A stretch of 47,528 nt of DNA from Rhodospirillales bacterium. Its GTDB lineage: Bacteria; Pseudomonadota; Alphaproteobacteria; Rhodospirillales; JASLLZ01. The position numbers and the translations under genes were made by a program. Positions 9,786 to 19,287 of this stretch are shown here, piece by piece; within the stretch, counting starts at the first letter, position 1; each line of letters opens with the position of its first letter. The notes under the pieces were generated by a model. The model was not told the DNA's origin, did not search any database, and saw nothing but the letters and a program-made list of their open reading frames with translations. The stretch spans positions 1 through 47,528 of the forward strand of contig JASLLZ010000013.1 of assembly GCA_030746775.1 (NCBI GenBank). Direction: 5' to 3'.

Positions 9786-10897
9786 CAGTGCACCCCCGCC
9801 TGGGTGGTGGCCGCCGGCGCGGAAAGGGCGTCCTCGGCCACCGGTGCCGCGTCGAAGGTTTTGCGCGGATCAAAGGCGTCGCGCACCGCCTCGCCGATGA
9901 AAATCAGCAGGCTTAACAGGACGGCAATGGCGAAAAAGCCGGTCAGTCCCAGCCACGGCGCCTGCAGGTTGGCCTTGCCCTGGGCCAGAAGCTCGCCCAG
10001 CGACGCCGAGCCGGGCGGCAGGCCGATGCCGAGGAAGTCGAGACCGGTGAGAACGGTCACCGAACCGGAAAGGATGAAGGGCAGGAAGGTGAGCGCCGCC
10101 ACCATGGCGTTGGGCAGGATGTGGCGGAACATGATCATGGCGTCGCCGACACCGAGCGCCCGGGCGGCGCGCACATAATCGAAGTTGCGTACCTTGAGGA
10201 ACTCGGCCCTGACGACGCCGACCAGGCCCATCCACGAAAACAAGAGCATGATGCCCAACAGCCACCAGAAGTTGGGCTCGACGATGCTGGCCATGATGAT
10301 CAGCATGTAAAGGGTCGGCATGCCCGACCATATTTCCATGAAACGCTGAAAGAGAAGGTCGACCCAGCCGCCGAAATAGCCCTGCACGGCGCCGGCGGCG
10401 ATGCCGATCACGGCGCTGACGAGGGTCAGGGTAAAGCCGAACAGGACCGAAATGCGAAAGCCGTAAATCAGCCGCGCCACCACGTCGCGGGCCTGATCGT
10501 CGGTGCCCAGCCAGTGGTCGGCGTCGGGCGGCGAGGGCGCCGGCACGGCCAGGTCCCAGGCCACGGTCCGATGGTTGTAGGGGACCAGGGGTTGGATCAT
10601 CCATCCCTTTTCGTTGATCAGTTCGACGACCACCGGGTCGCGGTAATCGGCCTCGGTCTCGAATTCGCCGCCGAAGGCGGTCTCGGGATAGGCGGCGAAG
10701 ACGGGAACGTACCAGCCGCCGTCGTAAAGGACGACGATGGGCCGGTCGTTGGCGATGAACTCGGCGAACAGGCTGGCGACGAAAAGGGCGAGGAATATCC
10801 ACAGCGACCAGAAGCCGCGCCGGTTGGCGCGGAAGTTGGCCAGCCGGCGCGCCGTCAGGGGGCCGATTTGCATGCCGAGGAAGCGCTGGCGCTGCAT
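9785..10897 (-). CDS. yejE: ABC transporter permease (YejE-like)
   Basis: Inner-membrane permease of the oligopeptide (OppC/YejE) group, 370 residues. It has an N-terminal transmembrane segment near 33-50. A long periplasmic region follows, with GGWYVPVFAAYPETAFGG, which is characteristic of YejE rather than OppC. A run of membrane spans then surrounds the coupling motif around EFLKVRNFDYVRAARALG. The C-terminus is cytoplasmic. It starts three bases after the yejB stop and ends overlapping the yejF start. With YejB it forms the translocation pore. Confidence 0.92.
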
Positions 10898-10900
10898 GGC

Positions 10901-12016
10901 TCAGGCCTCCTGGGCTTCGAAAGTGATGCGCGGATCGACCATGTGGTAGGTCAAATCGCCGATCAGGTTGAGGACCAATCCCATCAGGGAGAAGACATAA
11001 AGCGTTCCGAACATGACCGGATAGTCGCGGGCGAAGGCGGCCTCGAAACCGAGACGGCCGAGCCCGTCGAGGGAAAAGATGGTCTCGATAAAGACCGATC
11101 CGGTGAACAGGACACCGATGAAGGCGCTGGGAAAACCGGCGATGACAATCAACATGGCGTTGCGGAAGACGTGGCCGTAGAGCACCCGGTTCTCGGTCAG
11201 GCCCTTGGAGCGCGCCGAGACGACGTACTGCTGGGATACCTGGTCGAGAAACGAATTCTTGGTCAGCATGGTCAGGGTGGCGAAGCCGCCGACGACCATG
11301 GCCGTGATGGGCAGCACCATGTGCCAGAAGTAATCCAAGATGCGGTCGGGCCAGGAAAGCTGGCCCCAGTTTTCCGACACCAGTCCGCGCAGGGGAAACC
11401 ATTCCAGATAGCTGCCGCCGGCGAACAGGACGACCAAGAGGACGGCGAACAGGAAGCTGGGGATGGCATAGCCGACGATGACGATGCCGCTGGTCACGGT
11501 GTCGAAGCGGCTGCCGTCGCGCACCGCCTTGACGACGCCGAGCGGGATGCAGATGAGATAGACCAAGATGGTCGTCCACAGGCCGAGCGAGATGGAGACC
11601 GGCATCTTGTCGATGACCAGATCGATCACCTTGCGGTCGCGGAAAAAACTCTCGCCGAAGTCGAAAACGGCATAGTCGCCGATGGTCTTGATGAAGCGTT
11701 CGTGAAGCGGCTTGTCGAAACCGTACCGGCGTTCCAGCTCTTTGATGAACTCCGGGTCCAGTCCCTGGGCGCCCCGGTACTTGCTCTGTTGCGAGGCGGC
11801 GCCGGCGAGGTCTCCTTGCCGGCCGGCCCCAAGGGTCTCGCCGGTACCGCCGCGGGTGATGCGGTCCGTGATCTGCGCGCCCTCGCCGGTGATCTGGGCG
11901 ATCGCCTGCTCGACCGGTCCGCCGGGCGCCAATTGGACGATAACGAAGTTGATCAGCACGATGCCCAACAGCGTCGGTACGATGAGTGCCAGGCGGCGGA
12001 CGATATAGGCCAACAT
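10901..12016 (-). CDS. yejB: ABC transporter permease (YejB-like)
   Basis: Inner-membrane permease of the OppB/YejB group, 371 residues, starting [19 protein letters not shown], the usual family opening with a first membrane span. The periplasmic insert around residues 40-90 and the motif YGFDKP are typical of YejB. The coupling loop is near [20 protein letters not shown]. Five or six spans are visible in the C-terminal two thirds. It lies 11 bases after the binding-protein gene and 3 before yejE, so the transporter genes form one operon. Confidence 0.92.
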   Translation of the reverse strand: MLAYIVRRLALIVPTLLGIVLINFVIVQLAPGGPVEQAIAQITGEGAQITDRITRGGTGETLGAGRQGDLAGAASQQSKYRGAQGLDPEFIKELERRYGFDKPLHERFIKTIGDYAVFDFGESFFRDRKVIDLVIDKMPVSISLGLWTTILVYLICIPLGVVKAVRDGSRFDTVTSGIVIVGYAIPSFLFAVLLVVLFAGGSYLEWFPLRGLVSENWGQLSWPDRILDYFWHMVLPITAMVVGGFATLTMLTKNSFLDQVSQQYVVSARSKGLTENRVLYGHVFRNAMLIVIAGFPSAFIGVLFTGSVFIETIFSLDGLGRLGFEAAFARDYPVMFGTLYVFSLMGLVLNLIGDLTYHMVDPRITFEAQEA

Positions 12017-12027
12017 GTTAAGCGCTC

Positions 12028-13992
12028 CTATCCCGACCGGCGGCCAAGGGCTCGGCGGACGACGACGAAGCCGACCACCATCAGACCCAGGAAGACGGCG
12101 ATGGCGGTCCCGGCGCCCGGCGCATCACCACCCGCTGCTTCCTCATCGGTGGATTGGACGACCTGACGTGCCTTCAACGCCGCGTCCTTGGCGGCATCGA
12201 GCCACCAGTAGTCGAGGCTGTTGCCGTGGCGCGGCGTGATGGCGGGGCGGCTGAACTTGTTCCATGACGCAACGCGATCGACGCGGACGTGCCAGTTGGG
12301 AATCACGTAATGGCCCCACAACAAAACCCGGTCCAGGGCCCGGGTACGGTTCACCAGGCTCTGGCGGCTCGGCGCCGAGATCACCAGTTCGATCAACGCG
12401 TCGACCACCGGATCCTTGATGCCGATAAGGTTGCGCGCCCCCGGCGCGGCAGCGGCCTCCGAACTCCAAAAGCTGCGCTGCTCGTTGCCCGGCGATTCTG
12501 ACTGGCCCCAACTGGCGACGATCATGTCGAAGTCGAACTCGCGCAATCGGTTGATGTATTGGGAGGTATCGACAAGGCGGACGCGGGCATCGATGCCAAG
12601 GCGCGTCAGGTTGCGCTTGAAGGGCAGCACGATGCGCTCGAAGGCGGTCGAGTAAAGAAGGATCTCGAATTTCAGTTGCTGTCCCGTCTCGGCGTTGACC
12701 ATTTTCATGTCGCGCACCACCCAGCCGGCCTCGGCGAGGAGGGCGAAGGCGCGGCTCAGGTTATCGCGCGGCCAGCCCGAGCCGTCGGTCTTGGGGGCAC
12801 GGTAGACCTGGGTGAAGACCTCGTCCGGAACGCGGCCGCGGTAGCGTTCCAACACCTTCAGTTCCTCGCCCTGGGGCAGGTCCGTCGCGGCCAGTTCCGA
12901 GTTGGAAAAATAACTTTCGGTGCGCGTGTACTGGCTGAAAAAGAGGTTGCGGTTGCTCCATTCGAAGTCGAAGGCATAGGCCAGCGCCCGGCGCAGCTTA
13001 CGGTTCTTGAACACCTGGCGCCGGGTGTTCATGATAAAGGCCTGCATGCCGGTCGGCTTTTTGTGCCCGATTTTCTCCAGCTTCAGCCGGCCGTCGCGCA
13101 CCGCCGGGGTATCGTAATCCAGCGCCCAGGCCTTGGCCTGGTTTTCCTCGCGATAGTCGAGCTTGTCGGCCTTCAGTGCCTGGCGCAGAACGGTCTCGTC
13201 GAAATAGTACTCATAGCGGATGGTGTCGAAATTGCTACGCCCGCGTTTGACCGGCAGGTGGGCGCCCCAGTAATCCTTGACCCGTTCGACGACGACGTAG
13301 CGGCCGGCCTCGAAGTCGGCGACGCGGTAAGGGCCGCTGCCGAGCGGCGGCTCCAAGGTGGTTTTGGTGAAATCGCGGCCGTCTTTCTCCCAATAGTGCT
13401 TGGGCAGGATGGGTATCTGGCCGGCGATCAGGGGCAGTTCCCGGTTGCCCGCCTCGGCGAAGGTGAACTTGACCTTGCGCGGCCCGACCTTCTCGGCCTT
13501 CTTGATGGAGGCATAATAGAAGCGAAAAAACGGTCGCCCCTTGGTTTTCAGAATATCGAGCGAGAAGATCACGTCTTCGACGGTGATCGCCTTGCCGTCG
13601 TGCCAGCGAGCCTCGGGCCTGAGCGTGAAGATGACCCAGGATCGGTCCTCGGGCCATTCGATGCTCTCGGCGATCAGTCCGTATTCGGTGAACGGCTCGT
13701 CGGCGCTCGACGTGAGCAGGGTCTCGGTGGCGTCGCCGGCACCGGCCACTCCCTTGGGGATGAAGCGGTTGAAAGTGTCGAAGGTACCGCGCACGCCGAG
13801 GCGCACCCTGCCGCCCTTCGGCGCCTTCGGATCGACGTAGTCGAAGTGCTTGAAATCGGGGCCGTACTTGGGCTGGCCGTGCATGGCTATGGCGTGGGCG
13901 ACGGTTGTCCTTTGCTGGGCCTCGGCGTCCGGCGCGCCCACAATCACGGCGAGGATGGCGGGCACCGCAACCCTGAGGACGCTCCAACCCAT
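12028..13992 (-). CDS. yejA: Peptide-binding protein (YejA-like) with a C-terminal membrane anchor
   Basis: Family 5 extracellular solute-binding protein that delivers ligand to YejBE, 654 residues. Residues 1-25 form a signal peptide ending [29 protein letters not shown] is the YejA-type entry to the fold. [20 protein letters not shown] is the family signature. Unusually, a tail follows the ligand-binding domain. It has an acidic, Gly-rich linker, then a hydrophobic stretch at about 629-646, then basic residues RRALGRRSG. This looks like a second membrane anchor, so the protein would be tethered at its C-terminus rather than free in the periplasm. A good ribosome-binding site (AAGGAG) precedes ATG 13992. 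It is the first gene of the cluster, 78 bases downstream of hisN. Confidence 0.92.
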   Translation of the reverse strand: MGWSVLRVAVPAILAVIVGAPDAEAQQRTTVAHAIAMHGQPKYGPDFKHFDYVDPKAPKGGRVRLGVRGTFDTFNRFIPKGVAGAGDATETLLTSSADEPFTEYGLIAESIEWPEDRSWVIFTLRPEARWHDGKAITVEDVIFSLDILKTKGRPFFRFYYASIKKAEKVGPRKVKFTFAEAGNRELPLIAGQIPILPKHYWEKDGRDFTKTTLEPPLGSGPYRVADFEAGRYVVVERVKDYWGAHLPVKRGRSNFDTIRYEYYFDETVLRQALKADKLDYREENQAKAWALDYDTPAVRDGRLKLEKIGHKKPTGMQAFIMNTRRQVFKNRKLRRALAYAFDFEWSNRNLFFSQYTRTESYFSNSELAATDLPQGEELKVLERYRGRVPDEVFTQVYRAPKTDGSGWPRDNLSRAFALLAEAGWVVRDMKMVNAETGQQLKFEILLYSTAFERIVLPFKRNLTRLGIDARVRLVDTSQYINRLREFDFDMIVASWGQSESPGNEQRSFWSSEAAAAPGARNLIGIKDPVVDALIELVISAPSRQSLVNRTRALDRVLLWGHYVIPNWHVRVDRVASWNKFSRPAITPRHGNSLDYWWLDAAKDAALKARQVVQSTDEEAAGGDAPGAGTAIAVFLGLMVVGFVVVRRALGRRSG

Positions 13993-14070
13993 CTCGGCCC
14001 ACTCCTTATCGTAACCGTTGCGCCGACCGATAGTGACGGACCCCGATACCCCGGATCAAGGGCCGCGTGG

Positions 14071-14844
14071 TCAACCGGCGAGCGCCGCCAGGGCCGCATC
14101 GAGGAGCCCGGCGTCTCCGGCGGCAACGACGCGGCCGTCAGATTCCAAGGTCAGGGGCCGTCCCCGCCAGTCCGTCATGGCGCCGCCGGCCCCCGTGACC
14201 ACGGGGACCAGGGCGCAGAAATCATAGGGCTTGAGGTCGGCCTCCACCACCAGATCGATGAAGCCCATGGCCAGCAGGCCGTAGGCCAGGCACTCGGAGC
14301 CGTAGACCGTGTGCCAAACCATTTGGCGCAGGCGTTCGAAGGCGGCGAAGTCGCTTCCCTGAAACATGCCGGGCGAGGTGGCGGAAAGCCAGGCCCGGTC
14401 CAGGGCGCCGCAGGGCCGGGTGGCGATCGGCGTGCCGTTGAAGGTTGTCGCCCGGCCCTCGACGCCGATCCAGCGCTCCTTCAGGATCGGCTGGTCCATG
14501 ACGCCGAGCACCGGCACGCCGCGGCGCGCCAGGCCGATCAAGGTGCCGAAGGTGGGTTTTCCGGTGATAAACGACTTGGTGCCGTCCAGGGGGTCGAGGA
14601 CCCAGACGTATTCGGCATCGCCGCGCTGGGCACCGAATTCCTCGCCCACAATACCGTGGTCCGGCGCCTCCGCCTCCAGGATGGCGCGCATGGCCGCCTC
14701 GGCCTCGCGGTCGGCCGCCGTGACGGGGCTTGCGTCCGCCTTGGTCTCGATGGTGGTGGTGGCGCGGAAATAGCGCCGCAGGTTGGGGGCCGCCGCGTCG
14801 GCCAACTTCTCCGCCAGATCGACGAAGGCGCCGTCCGGGGTCAT
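14071..14844 (-). CDS. hisN: Histidinol-phosphatase of the inositol monophosphatase family
   Basis: Mg2+-dependent phosphatase expected to dephosphorylate histidinol phosphate in histidine synthesis; 257 residues. Metal-binding motifs are visible: GEEFG with Glu68 and Glu69, then LDPLDGTKSF with Asp84 and Asp87, and a distal aspartate in EADLKPYDF. The EADLKPYD and VTAADREAE forms match HisN-type members better than SuhB or CysQ, but family membership alone does not fix the substrate. Its ATG overlaps the cytochrome gene stop (ATGA), so the two are translationally coupled. Confidence 0.85.
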   Translation of the reverse strand: MTPDGAFVDLAEKLADAAAPNLRRYFRATTTIETKADASPVTAADREAEAAMRAILEAEAPDHGIVGEEFGAQRGDAEYVWVLDPLDGTKSFITGKPTFGTLIGLARRGVPVLGVMDQPILKERWIGVEGRATTFNGTPIATRPCGALDRAWLSATSPGMFQGSDFAAFERLRQMVWHTVYGSECLAYGLLAMGFIDLVVEADLKPYDFCALVPVVTGAGGAMTDWRGRPLTLESDGRVVAAGDAGLLDAALAALAG

Positions 14845-15365
14845 GGAAGCGGTTTCGGGGTGTCGCTGAGCGAACGCAAATAAAGGATCACGTCGGCCCG
14901 GTCGGCGGCCTTCTTGAGCCCGGCGAAGCTCATCTTGGTCCCCGGCACGAAGTCCTTTGGCTTGGCCAGGTAGCGATCAAGGTCGTCGTAGGTCCATGCC
15001 CCGCCCTTGCCCTTCAGTGCGTCCGAGAACCGAAATCCCGATTGTGCCGCCTTGGTCCGGCCGACCACGTCCCAGAGATTGGGGCCGACGCGGTTCTTTC
15101 CCCCCTTGTTGGTGGTATGGCAGGCCTTGCACTTCTTGAATTGCTTGGTGCCCGCCTCGGCGCTGGCCAGGGCCATCAGGTCGGCGATGCCGGCCGGCGC
15201 CGCCGGGGCGGGGGCGCTCGCCCCTTCCTTCGGTTCGGCCGTTATCCGGGCCGCCTCGACTTCATCCACATGCACCAGGGCGTTGCCAATGATGTTGCCG
15301 ACCCAGATCAACCAAAGGGTGATGATCAAGGCGGCGCCGAACATCTGCGGAAACGAAAATTTCAT
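14841..15365 (-). CDS. Membrane-anchored cytochrome c (CycM-like)
   Basis: Class I c-type cytochrome of 174 residues that shuttles electrons at the periplasmic face of the membrane. An uncleaved anchor spans about residues 9-30. An Ala/Pro-rich linker at 45-60 is followed by the haem domain. Haem attaches at Cys79 and Cys82 with His83 (CKACH). Met145 in PGTKMSF is the second iron ligand. The arrangement resembles CycM/c552 proteins that feed aa3-type oxidase in alphaproteobacteria; that role is inferred. It overlaps hisN by four bases and is divergent from kdsB. Confidence 0.88.
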   Translation of the reverse strand: MKFSFPQMFGAALIITLWLIWVGNIIGNALVHVDEVEAARITAEPKEGASAPAPAAPAGIADLMALASAEAGTKQFKKCKACHTTNKGGKNRVGPNLWDVVGRTKAAQSGFRFSDALKGKGGAWTYDDLDRYLAKPKDFVPGTKMSFAGLKKAADRADVILYLRSLSDTPKPLP

Positions 15366-15520
15366 GCGTCCAGTCCCTCTTTTACCATGCCATGGCGTCG
15401 CGCGGGTGCGGCAATCTAGCCTCGGGCGGCGCTTCGTTCAACAGTGGCGCCGACAGAAGCGGGTTCCGCCCGCCCCCGTCCCGGTTTAATGTGCAGGCAC
15501 AAGAATTCGGAACGGTTTCC

Positions 15521-16264
15521 ATGAGCAGGCCCGGCAATCCCGTTATCGTCATTCCCGCCCGCATGGCGTCGACCCGCCTGCCGGGCAAGCCGCTGGCCGA
15601 TATCCATGGCGAGGCGATGATCGTCCATGTGTGGCGCCGCGCCCGCGACGCCGATCTGGGGCCGGTGGTGGTGGCCTGCGCCGAGGCCGAGATCGCCGCC
15701 GCCGTCGAGGCGGCCGGCGGGCGCGCCGTCATGACCCGGCCGGATCATCCGTCGGGCTCCGACCGGGTGCATGAGGCTCTTGGCGTCATTGACGCGGCGC
15801 ATCGCCACGACGCCGTGATCAATGTCCAAGGGGACCTGCCGACCATCGAGCCGGCGGCGATCCGCGCCGTCTTGGCGCCCCTTGACGAGCCCGCCGTCGA
15901 CATCGCCACCCTGGTCGCCGCCATCGTCGATCCCGACGAGGCCGGCGACGAGGACGTGGTCAAGGCGGCGGTGTCGTTCGGCAAGGGCGCCGCGGTCGGC
16001 CGGGCGCTCTATTTCAGCCGCCGGGCGGTGCCGGCCGGCGCCGGGCCGCTCTATCGCCACATCGGCCTCTACGCCTACCGGCGGCCGGCGCTCGAGCGTT
16101 TCGTCGCTCTTCCCCCCGGCCTGTTGGAGCGGCGCGAGCGGCTCGAGCAGCTGCGCGCCCTGGAGGACGGCATGCGGATCGACGCGGCCCTCGTTGACAC
16201 CGTTCCGCTGGGTGTCGATACTCCCGCCGACCTGGAACGGGCGCGGCGGATGTTGGCCTCTTGA
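15521..16264 (+). CDS. kdsB: 3-deoxy-manno-octulosonate cytidylyltransferase
   Basis: Activates Kdo as CMP-Kdo for lipopolysaccharide inner-core synthesis, showing a Gram-negative host. The product has 247 residues. [18 protein letters not shown] is the nucleotide-binding signature, followed by [19 protein letters not shown] (metal and sugar site) and [14 protein letters not shown] 15521 was preferred over an in-frame ATG at 15392 because conserved sequence begins five residues after it. pheA follows 51 bases downstream on the same strand. Confidence 0.94.
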   Translation: MSRPGNPVIVIPARMASTRLPGKPLADIHGEAMIVHVWRRARDADLGPVVVACAEAEIAAAVEAAGGRAVMTRPDHPSGSDRVHEALGVIDAAHRHDAVINVQGDLPTIEPAAIRAVLAPLDEPAVDIATLVAAIVDPDEAGDEDVVKAAVSFGKGAAVGRALYFSRRAVPAGAGPLYRHIGLYAYRRPALERFVALPPGLLERRERLEQLRALEDGMRIDAALVDTVPLGVDTPADLERARRMLAS

Positions 16265-16315
16265 CGGCCCCGCGCCGCCCCCGATCCCCACTTCCCACCC
16301 CAAGGGGCGAGGCCG

Positions 16316-17176
16316 ATGTCCGATCCGCGAAAGACCATTGCTTTCCAAGGAATGCCGGGCGCCTATTCGGACCTTGCCTGCCGCCATGTCCATCCCGAGA
16401 TGACGACCTTGCCGTGCCACACCTTCGAGGCCGCCTTCGCCCAGGCGCGCGAGGGCCATGCGGCGCTGGCCATGATCCCGATCGAGAATTCGGTCGCCGG
16501 ACGGGTCGCCGACATCCATCACCTGCTGCCCGCGTCGGGACTGCACATCATCGGCGAGCACTACCAGCGCATCGATCTTCACCTGCTGGCGATAAAAGGG
16601 GCGGACATTGCCGAACTGACTCACGTGCACAGCCACATCCACGCCCTCAATCAATGCCGTGACTTGATCCGCGAACTGGGGGTGGAGTCAGTGGTCCACG
16701 CCGACACCGCCGGGGCCGCCGCCGACGTGGCCCAGGCGGGCGAGAAGACCCAGGGTGCCATCTCGTCAGAGCTCGCCGGCCAGACCTATGGCCTCGAATC
16801 GCTCAGGGCCAACATCGAGGATGAGGAACACAACACCACGCGCTTTCTTGTCATGTCGCGCGAGGCGACCGTTCCCGAGCCTGACTCAGGACGCCTGATT
16901 ACCAGTTTCGTTTTCCGTGTCCGCAACGTTCCGGCGGCGCTTTACAAGGCCATGGGCGGCTTCGCCACCAACGGCGTCAACATGACCAAGCTGGAGAGCT
17001 ATCTGGTCGGGGGACGTTTTCTTGCCGCCCAGTTCTATGCCGAGGTCGAGGGACACCCGCAACACAGCAACCTGCGCCTGGCCCTGGAGGAATTGGAGTT
17101 CTTCTCGCGCGAGGTCACCATCCTGGGCGTCTACCCCGCCCACCCCTATCGCCTGGAGCAGGGCGGCGACGAGTGA
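16316..17176 (+). CDS. pheA: Prephenate dehydratase
   Basis: Converts prephenate to phenylpyruvate in phenylalanine synthesis. The 286-residue product is a stand-alone enzyme without a chorismate mutase domain. The catalytic domain (about 1-185) begins IAFQGMPGAYSD and contains IPIENSVAGRV and the NTTRFLVM motif with its catalytic threonine. An ACT domain (about 195-275, including ESYLVGGRF) provides phenylalanine feedback. GGGGCGAGG precedes the start. It ends two bases before the stop of the convergent membrane-protein gene, so there is little room for a terminator. Confidence 0.95.
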   Translation: MSDPRKTIAFQGMPGAYSDLACRHVHPEMTTLPCHTFEAAFAQAREGHAALAMIPIENSVAGRVADIHHLLPASGLHIIGEHYQRIDLHLLAIKGADIAELTHVHSHIHALNQCRDLIRELGVESVVHADTAGAAADVAQAGEKTQGAISSELAGQTYGLESLRANIEDEEHNTTRFLVMSREATVPEPDSGRLITSFVFRVRNVPAALYKAMGGFATNGVNMTKLESYLVGGRFLAAQFYAEVEGHPQHSNLRLALEELEFFSREVTILGVYPAHPYRLEQGGDE

Positions 17177-17178
17177 CG

Positions 17179-18641
17179 CTAGTTGACGATCGGCTGTGAT
17201 AATATCCACAGGCTGATCATCGTGTAGGCGACCATCAGCACCAGCATGGGGATTTGACTGCGAAGCGCGGCACCGCGCTCGGCAAACACCCGCATCGCCG
17301 AGACGTGGGAAATATAAACGGCGAGCGCGTGTCCGACGACAATGGCGGTGACGGACACGTACCAGATCAGCTTTGCGTTGACGATACCGATATCGATTCG
17401 ATAGGCGGCGGTGCCGAACAGGTCCCAACCAAGCCCGAATGGATCGGAAATCAGCGGAACGACGTATTGGCCGGCGATCAACAGATACGAAAGATAGTGA
17501 GAGAGGTGATAGGCGATTGCGATCGGCACCAGCGACAGCACGAAATACCCGACCACGTCGCGGGTCGGAACCCGGCCCCCGGCGCCGAACATCGCGATGG
17601 CGTGACCGAATACCACAAAGACGGCAACGAAGAGACAGGGAAGAACGACCAGGGCGACGGTTTTGATCAGGGCGACCAGATCAATGCCGGCTTTCTGCAG
17701 CGCGATCAGGGGTACCCGCAGGGTTTGGCTCTCGGCAATCCGATCCAGGATTCCGGCCCACAAGGGCGTTTCCAAGATGCCGTCAAAGGTAACCGTGGTC
17801 AGCAAAAGCAAAACAAAACAAAACAGACCGTCGGGATGGGGACGGGGCGTTTGTTCAGCAGCCCTGCCGCCGGAAGGCGCGCCTCCAGGCGGCCGCACTC
17901 TCCGACCATTGGCGCGAACCTGGCCAACAAGCCAAAGACGGCGGAAAAGGTCTCGCCATTCTTGAGCCAGACCTCCCGCCCATAAAGCGCCATGCCGGTC
18001 CAGGTGATGGCCGAATAGGCAACGATCAGCAAGGCCAGGGTGGGCGGGTGTTCGGCCTGGCCGGAGATCAACTCCATCCAGGCGAAGACCAGGAACAGCA
18101 CCACCGCCGGCCACCGGCCGAGCCATGGCGGATAAGAAAGGACGGGCCCAAAGCCGCCCGTTACCCGTTCAGTCCAGGCAAACAGTATCTTCCACGGATT
18201 AACCAGATCCCATAGATTGCCGACAAGGGCCGAGGTAAATGCCATCCCCACCCACCACAGGACCCAGACGAAAGTTGGGGCGATGTTCTTGAACGGGTCG
18301 GGGTTGCCGAACAGCCCGGCCGCCAGCAGCAGACCGAAGACGGCCACCGAGAGCCATCTTATGGCGTTGAGCATTACCGCTCCGCCCAGCCAGCCAAGCC
18401 AGGGTAGGCTCAGGAGGTCGAAGCGCAGGGCTTCCTCCGTCTCGCCCCGATGTTTGAGGAACCGGGCCATGATGATGAACGAGAGCGCTACCGACGCGCC
18501 GGCGCCGGTGAGGTAAAGCTCGAGCGGAAGCGGAAGGTCGTAGCGGGTGCCGAATGAATGAGCCGACGCCGGCGCGGCGCCTAGTGCCAGAACGGCCACC
18601 GGCCCGATCGCGGCCAGGATTTTGTTGCGTGCTCCCCCCAT
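17179..18641 (-). pseudogene. Polytopic membrane protein gene interrupted at a (TTTTG)3 tract
   Basis: Two overlapping frames together encode one multi-span membrane protein. The upstream frame starts at ATG 18641 with a signal-like segment (ALGAAPASAHSFGTRYDLPL) and several spans, then stops at 17799. The downstream frame carries the rest, from FVLLLLTTVTFDG to the stop at 17179. The break lies at (AAAAC)3 on the plus strand, 17811-17825. Removing one 5-base unit makes a single 485-codon frame reading PTVCFVLLLLTTVTFDG, with no other change. I recall relatives labelled fenitrothion hydrolase, but no catalytic residues support an enzymatic role and I infer none. The cupredoxin-like gene lies 9 bases upstream. 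It may be a phase-off gene, a recent mutation or an assembly error. Confidence 0.8.
17811..17825. repeat. Three AAAAC pentanucleotide repeats inside a coding region
   Basis: The plus strand reads AAAAC three times in a row, preceded by AAAAGC; on the coding strand this is a TTTTG tract. Units of five change the reading frame, so copy number sets whether the membrane-protein gene is open. Three copies, as here, leave it closed; two would open it, and so would five. Confidence 0.75.
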
Positions 18642-18650
18642 GGCCGTGTC

Positions 18651-19067
18651 TCAGCGGGGAAGGACTTCCAGATACAGCAACGCACCATGACCGTGACCGC
18701 TGGACCCGTGGATGCCGAGGGGAAAACGGCCGGCGGTGTGGGCCTTGAAGGTCATCGTTCCGGACGCGCCGCGCTTTAAATCCAAACGCAGATCGTAGCC
18801 GTGGAGGTGGAGCGCCATCGCCTTGTCCGTCGTCCAGTTGAGTTCGACACGGTCTCCTTCGCTCACCCGGACCGTCTTCTTTTCGGCGGCGACTTGGCCC
18901 TTGTGAATGTCGAGGGCGAAGGACCGGCTTTTTCCCGTTTGCGCCGCCGCCGGCCGTGGGTCCAGCAACCATCCGGCCGCCAAGAATAATAGCGCGCCGG
19001 CATGAAGAAGGCAGGCCCGGCGGGAAACGGCTTTTGGACATCGTTCGGCGCCGCACGGGACGTTCAT
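18651..19067 (-). CDS. Exported cupredoxin-like protein
   Basis: A 138-residue exported beta-sandwich protein. SRRACLLHAGALLF resembles a twin-arginine signal, and AAAQ is a plausible cleavage site. The mature part has KTVRVSEGDRVELNW and HLHGYD early, and GRFPLGIHGSSGHGHG late. Both stretches are rich in histidine, but the cysteine normally found in type 1 copper sites is absent. It may bind copper differently or not at all. ATG 19067 is my choice; an in-frame ATG at 19121 would add 18 residues ahead of the signal. It precedes the interrupted membrane-protein gene by 9 bases and shares its transcript, suggesting joint work at the periplasmic face. Confidence 0.75.
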   Translation of the reverse strand: MNVPCGAERCPKAVSRRACLLHAGALLFLAAGWLLDPRPAAAQTGKSRSFALDIHKGQVAAEKKTVRVSEGDRVELNWTTDKAMALHLHGYDLRLDLKRGASGTMTFKAHTAGRFPLGIHGSSGHGHGALLYLEVLPR

Positions 19068-19287
19068 CCGATGACCGCCGGCGCTCCGCCGGCTTTGACA
19101 TTTGATATGCGGGGCGGGCATTATTCTTAAACTATTCCATATCCATTGTGGCCTGGGCGGTGCGAGCAGGGGTGATGAAAAGCCCCCTTGCCGAACCAGA
19201 TAACAGGCGTTCTACCCCAACGCATCGGCAAAGAATATAGTTAGCTGACTCGATGAGGCCGGGGAAGCACCGAAAGGGAGAAAGATA

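Noticed and set aside
17799-17835. Programmed -1 ribosomal frameshifting at the TTTTG tract
   Set aside because: A minus-one shift would join the frames, but no X-XXY-YYZ heptamer in the right phase was found. Repeat-number change explains the break better, though frameshifting is not fully excluded.
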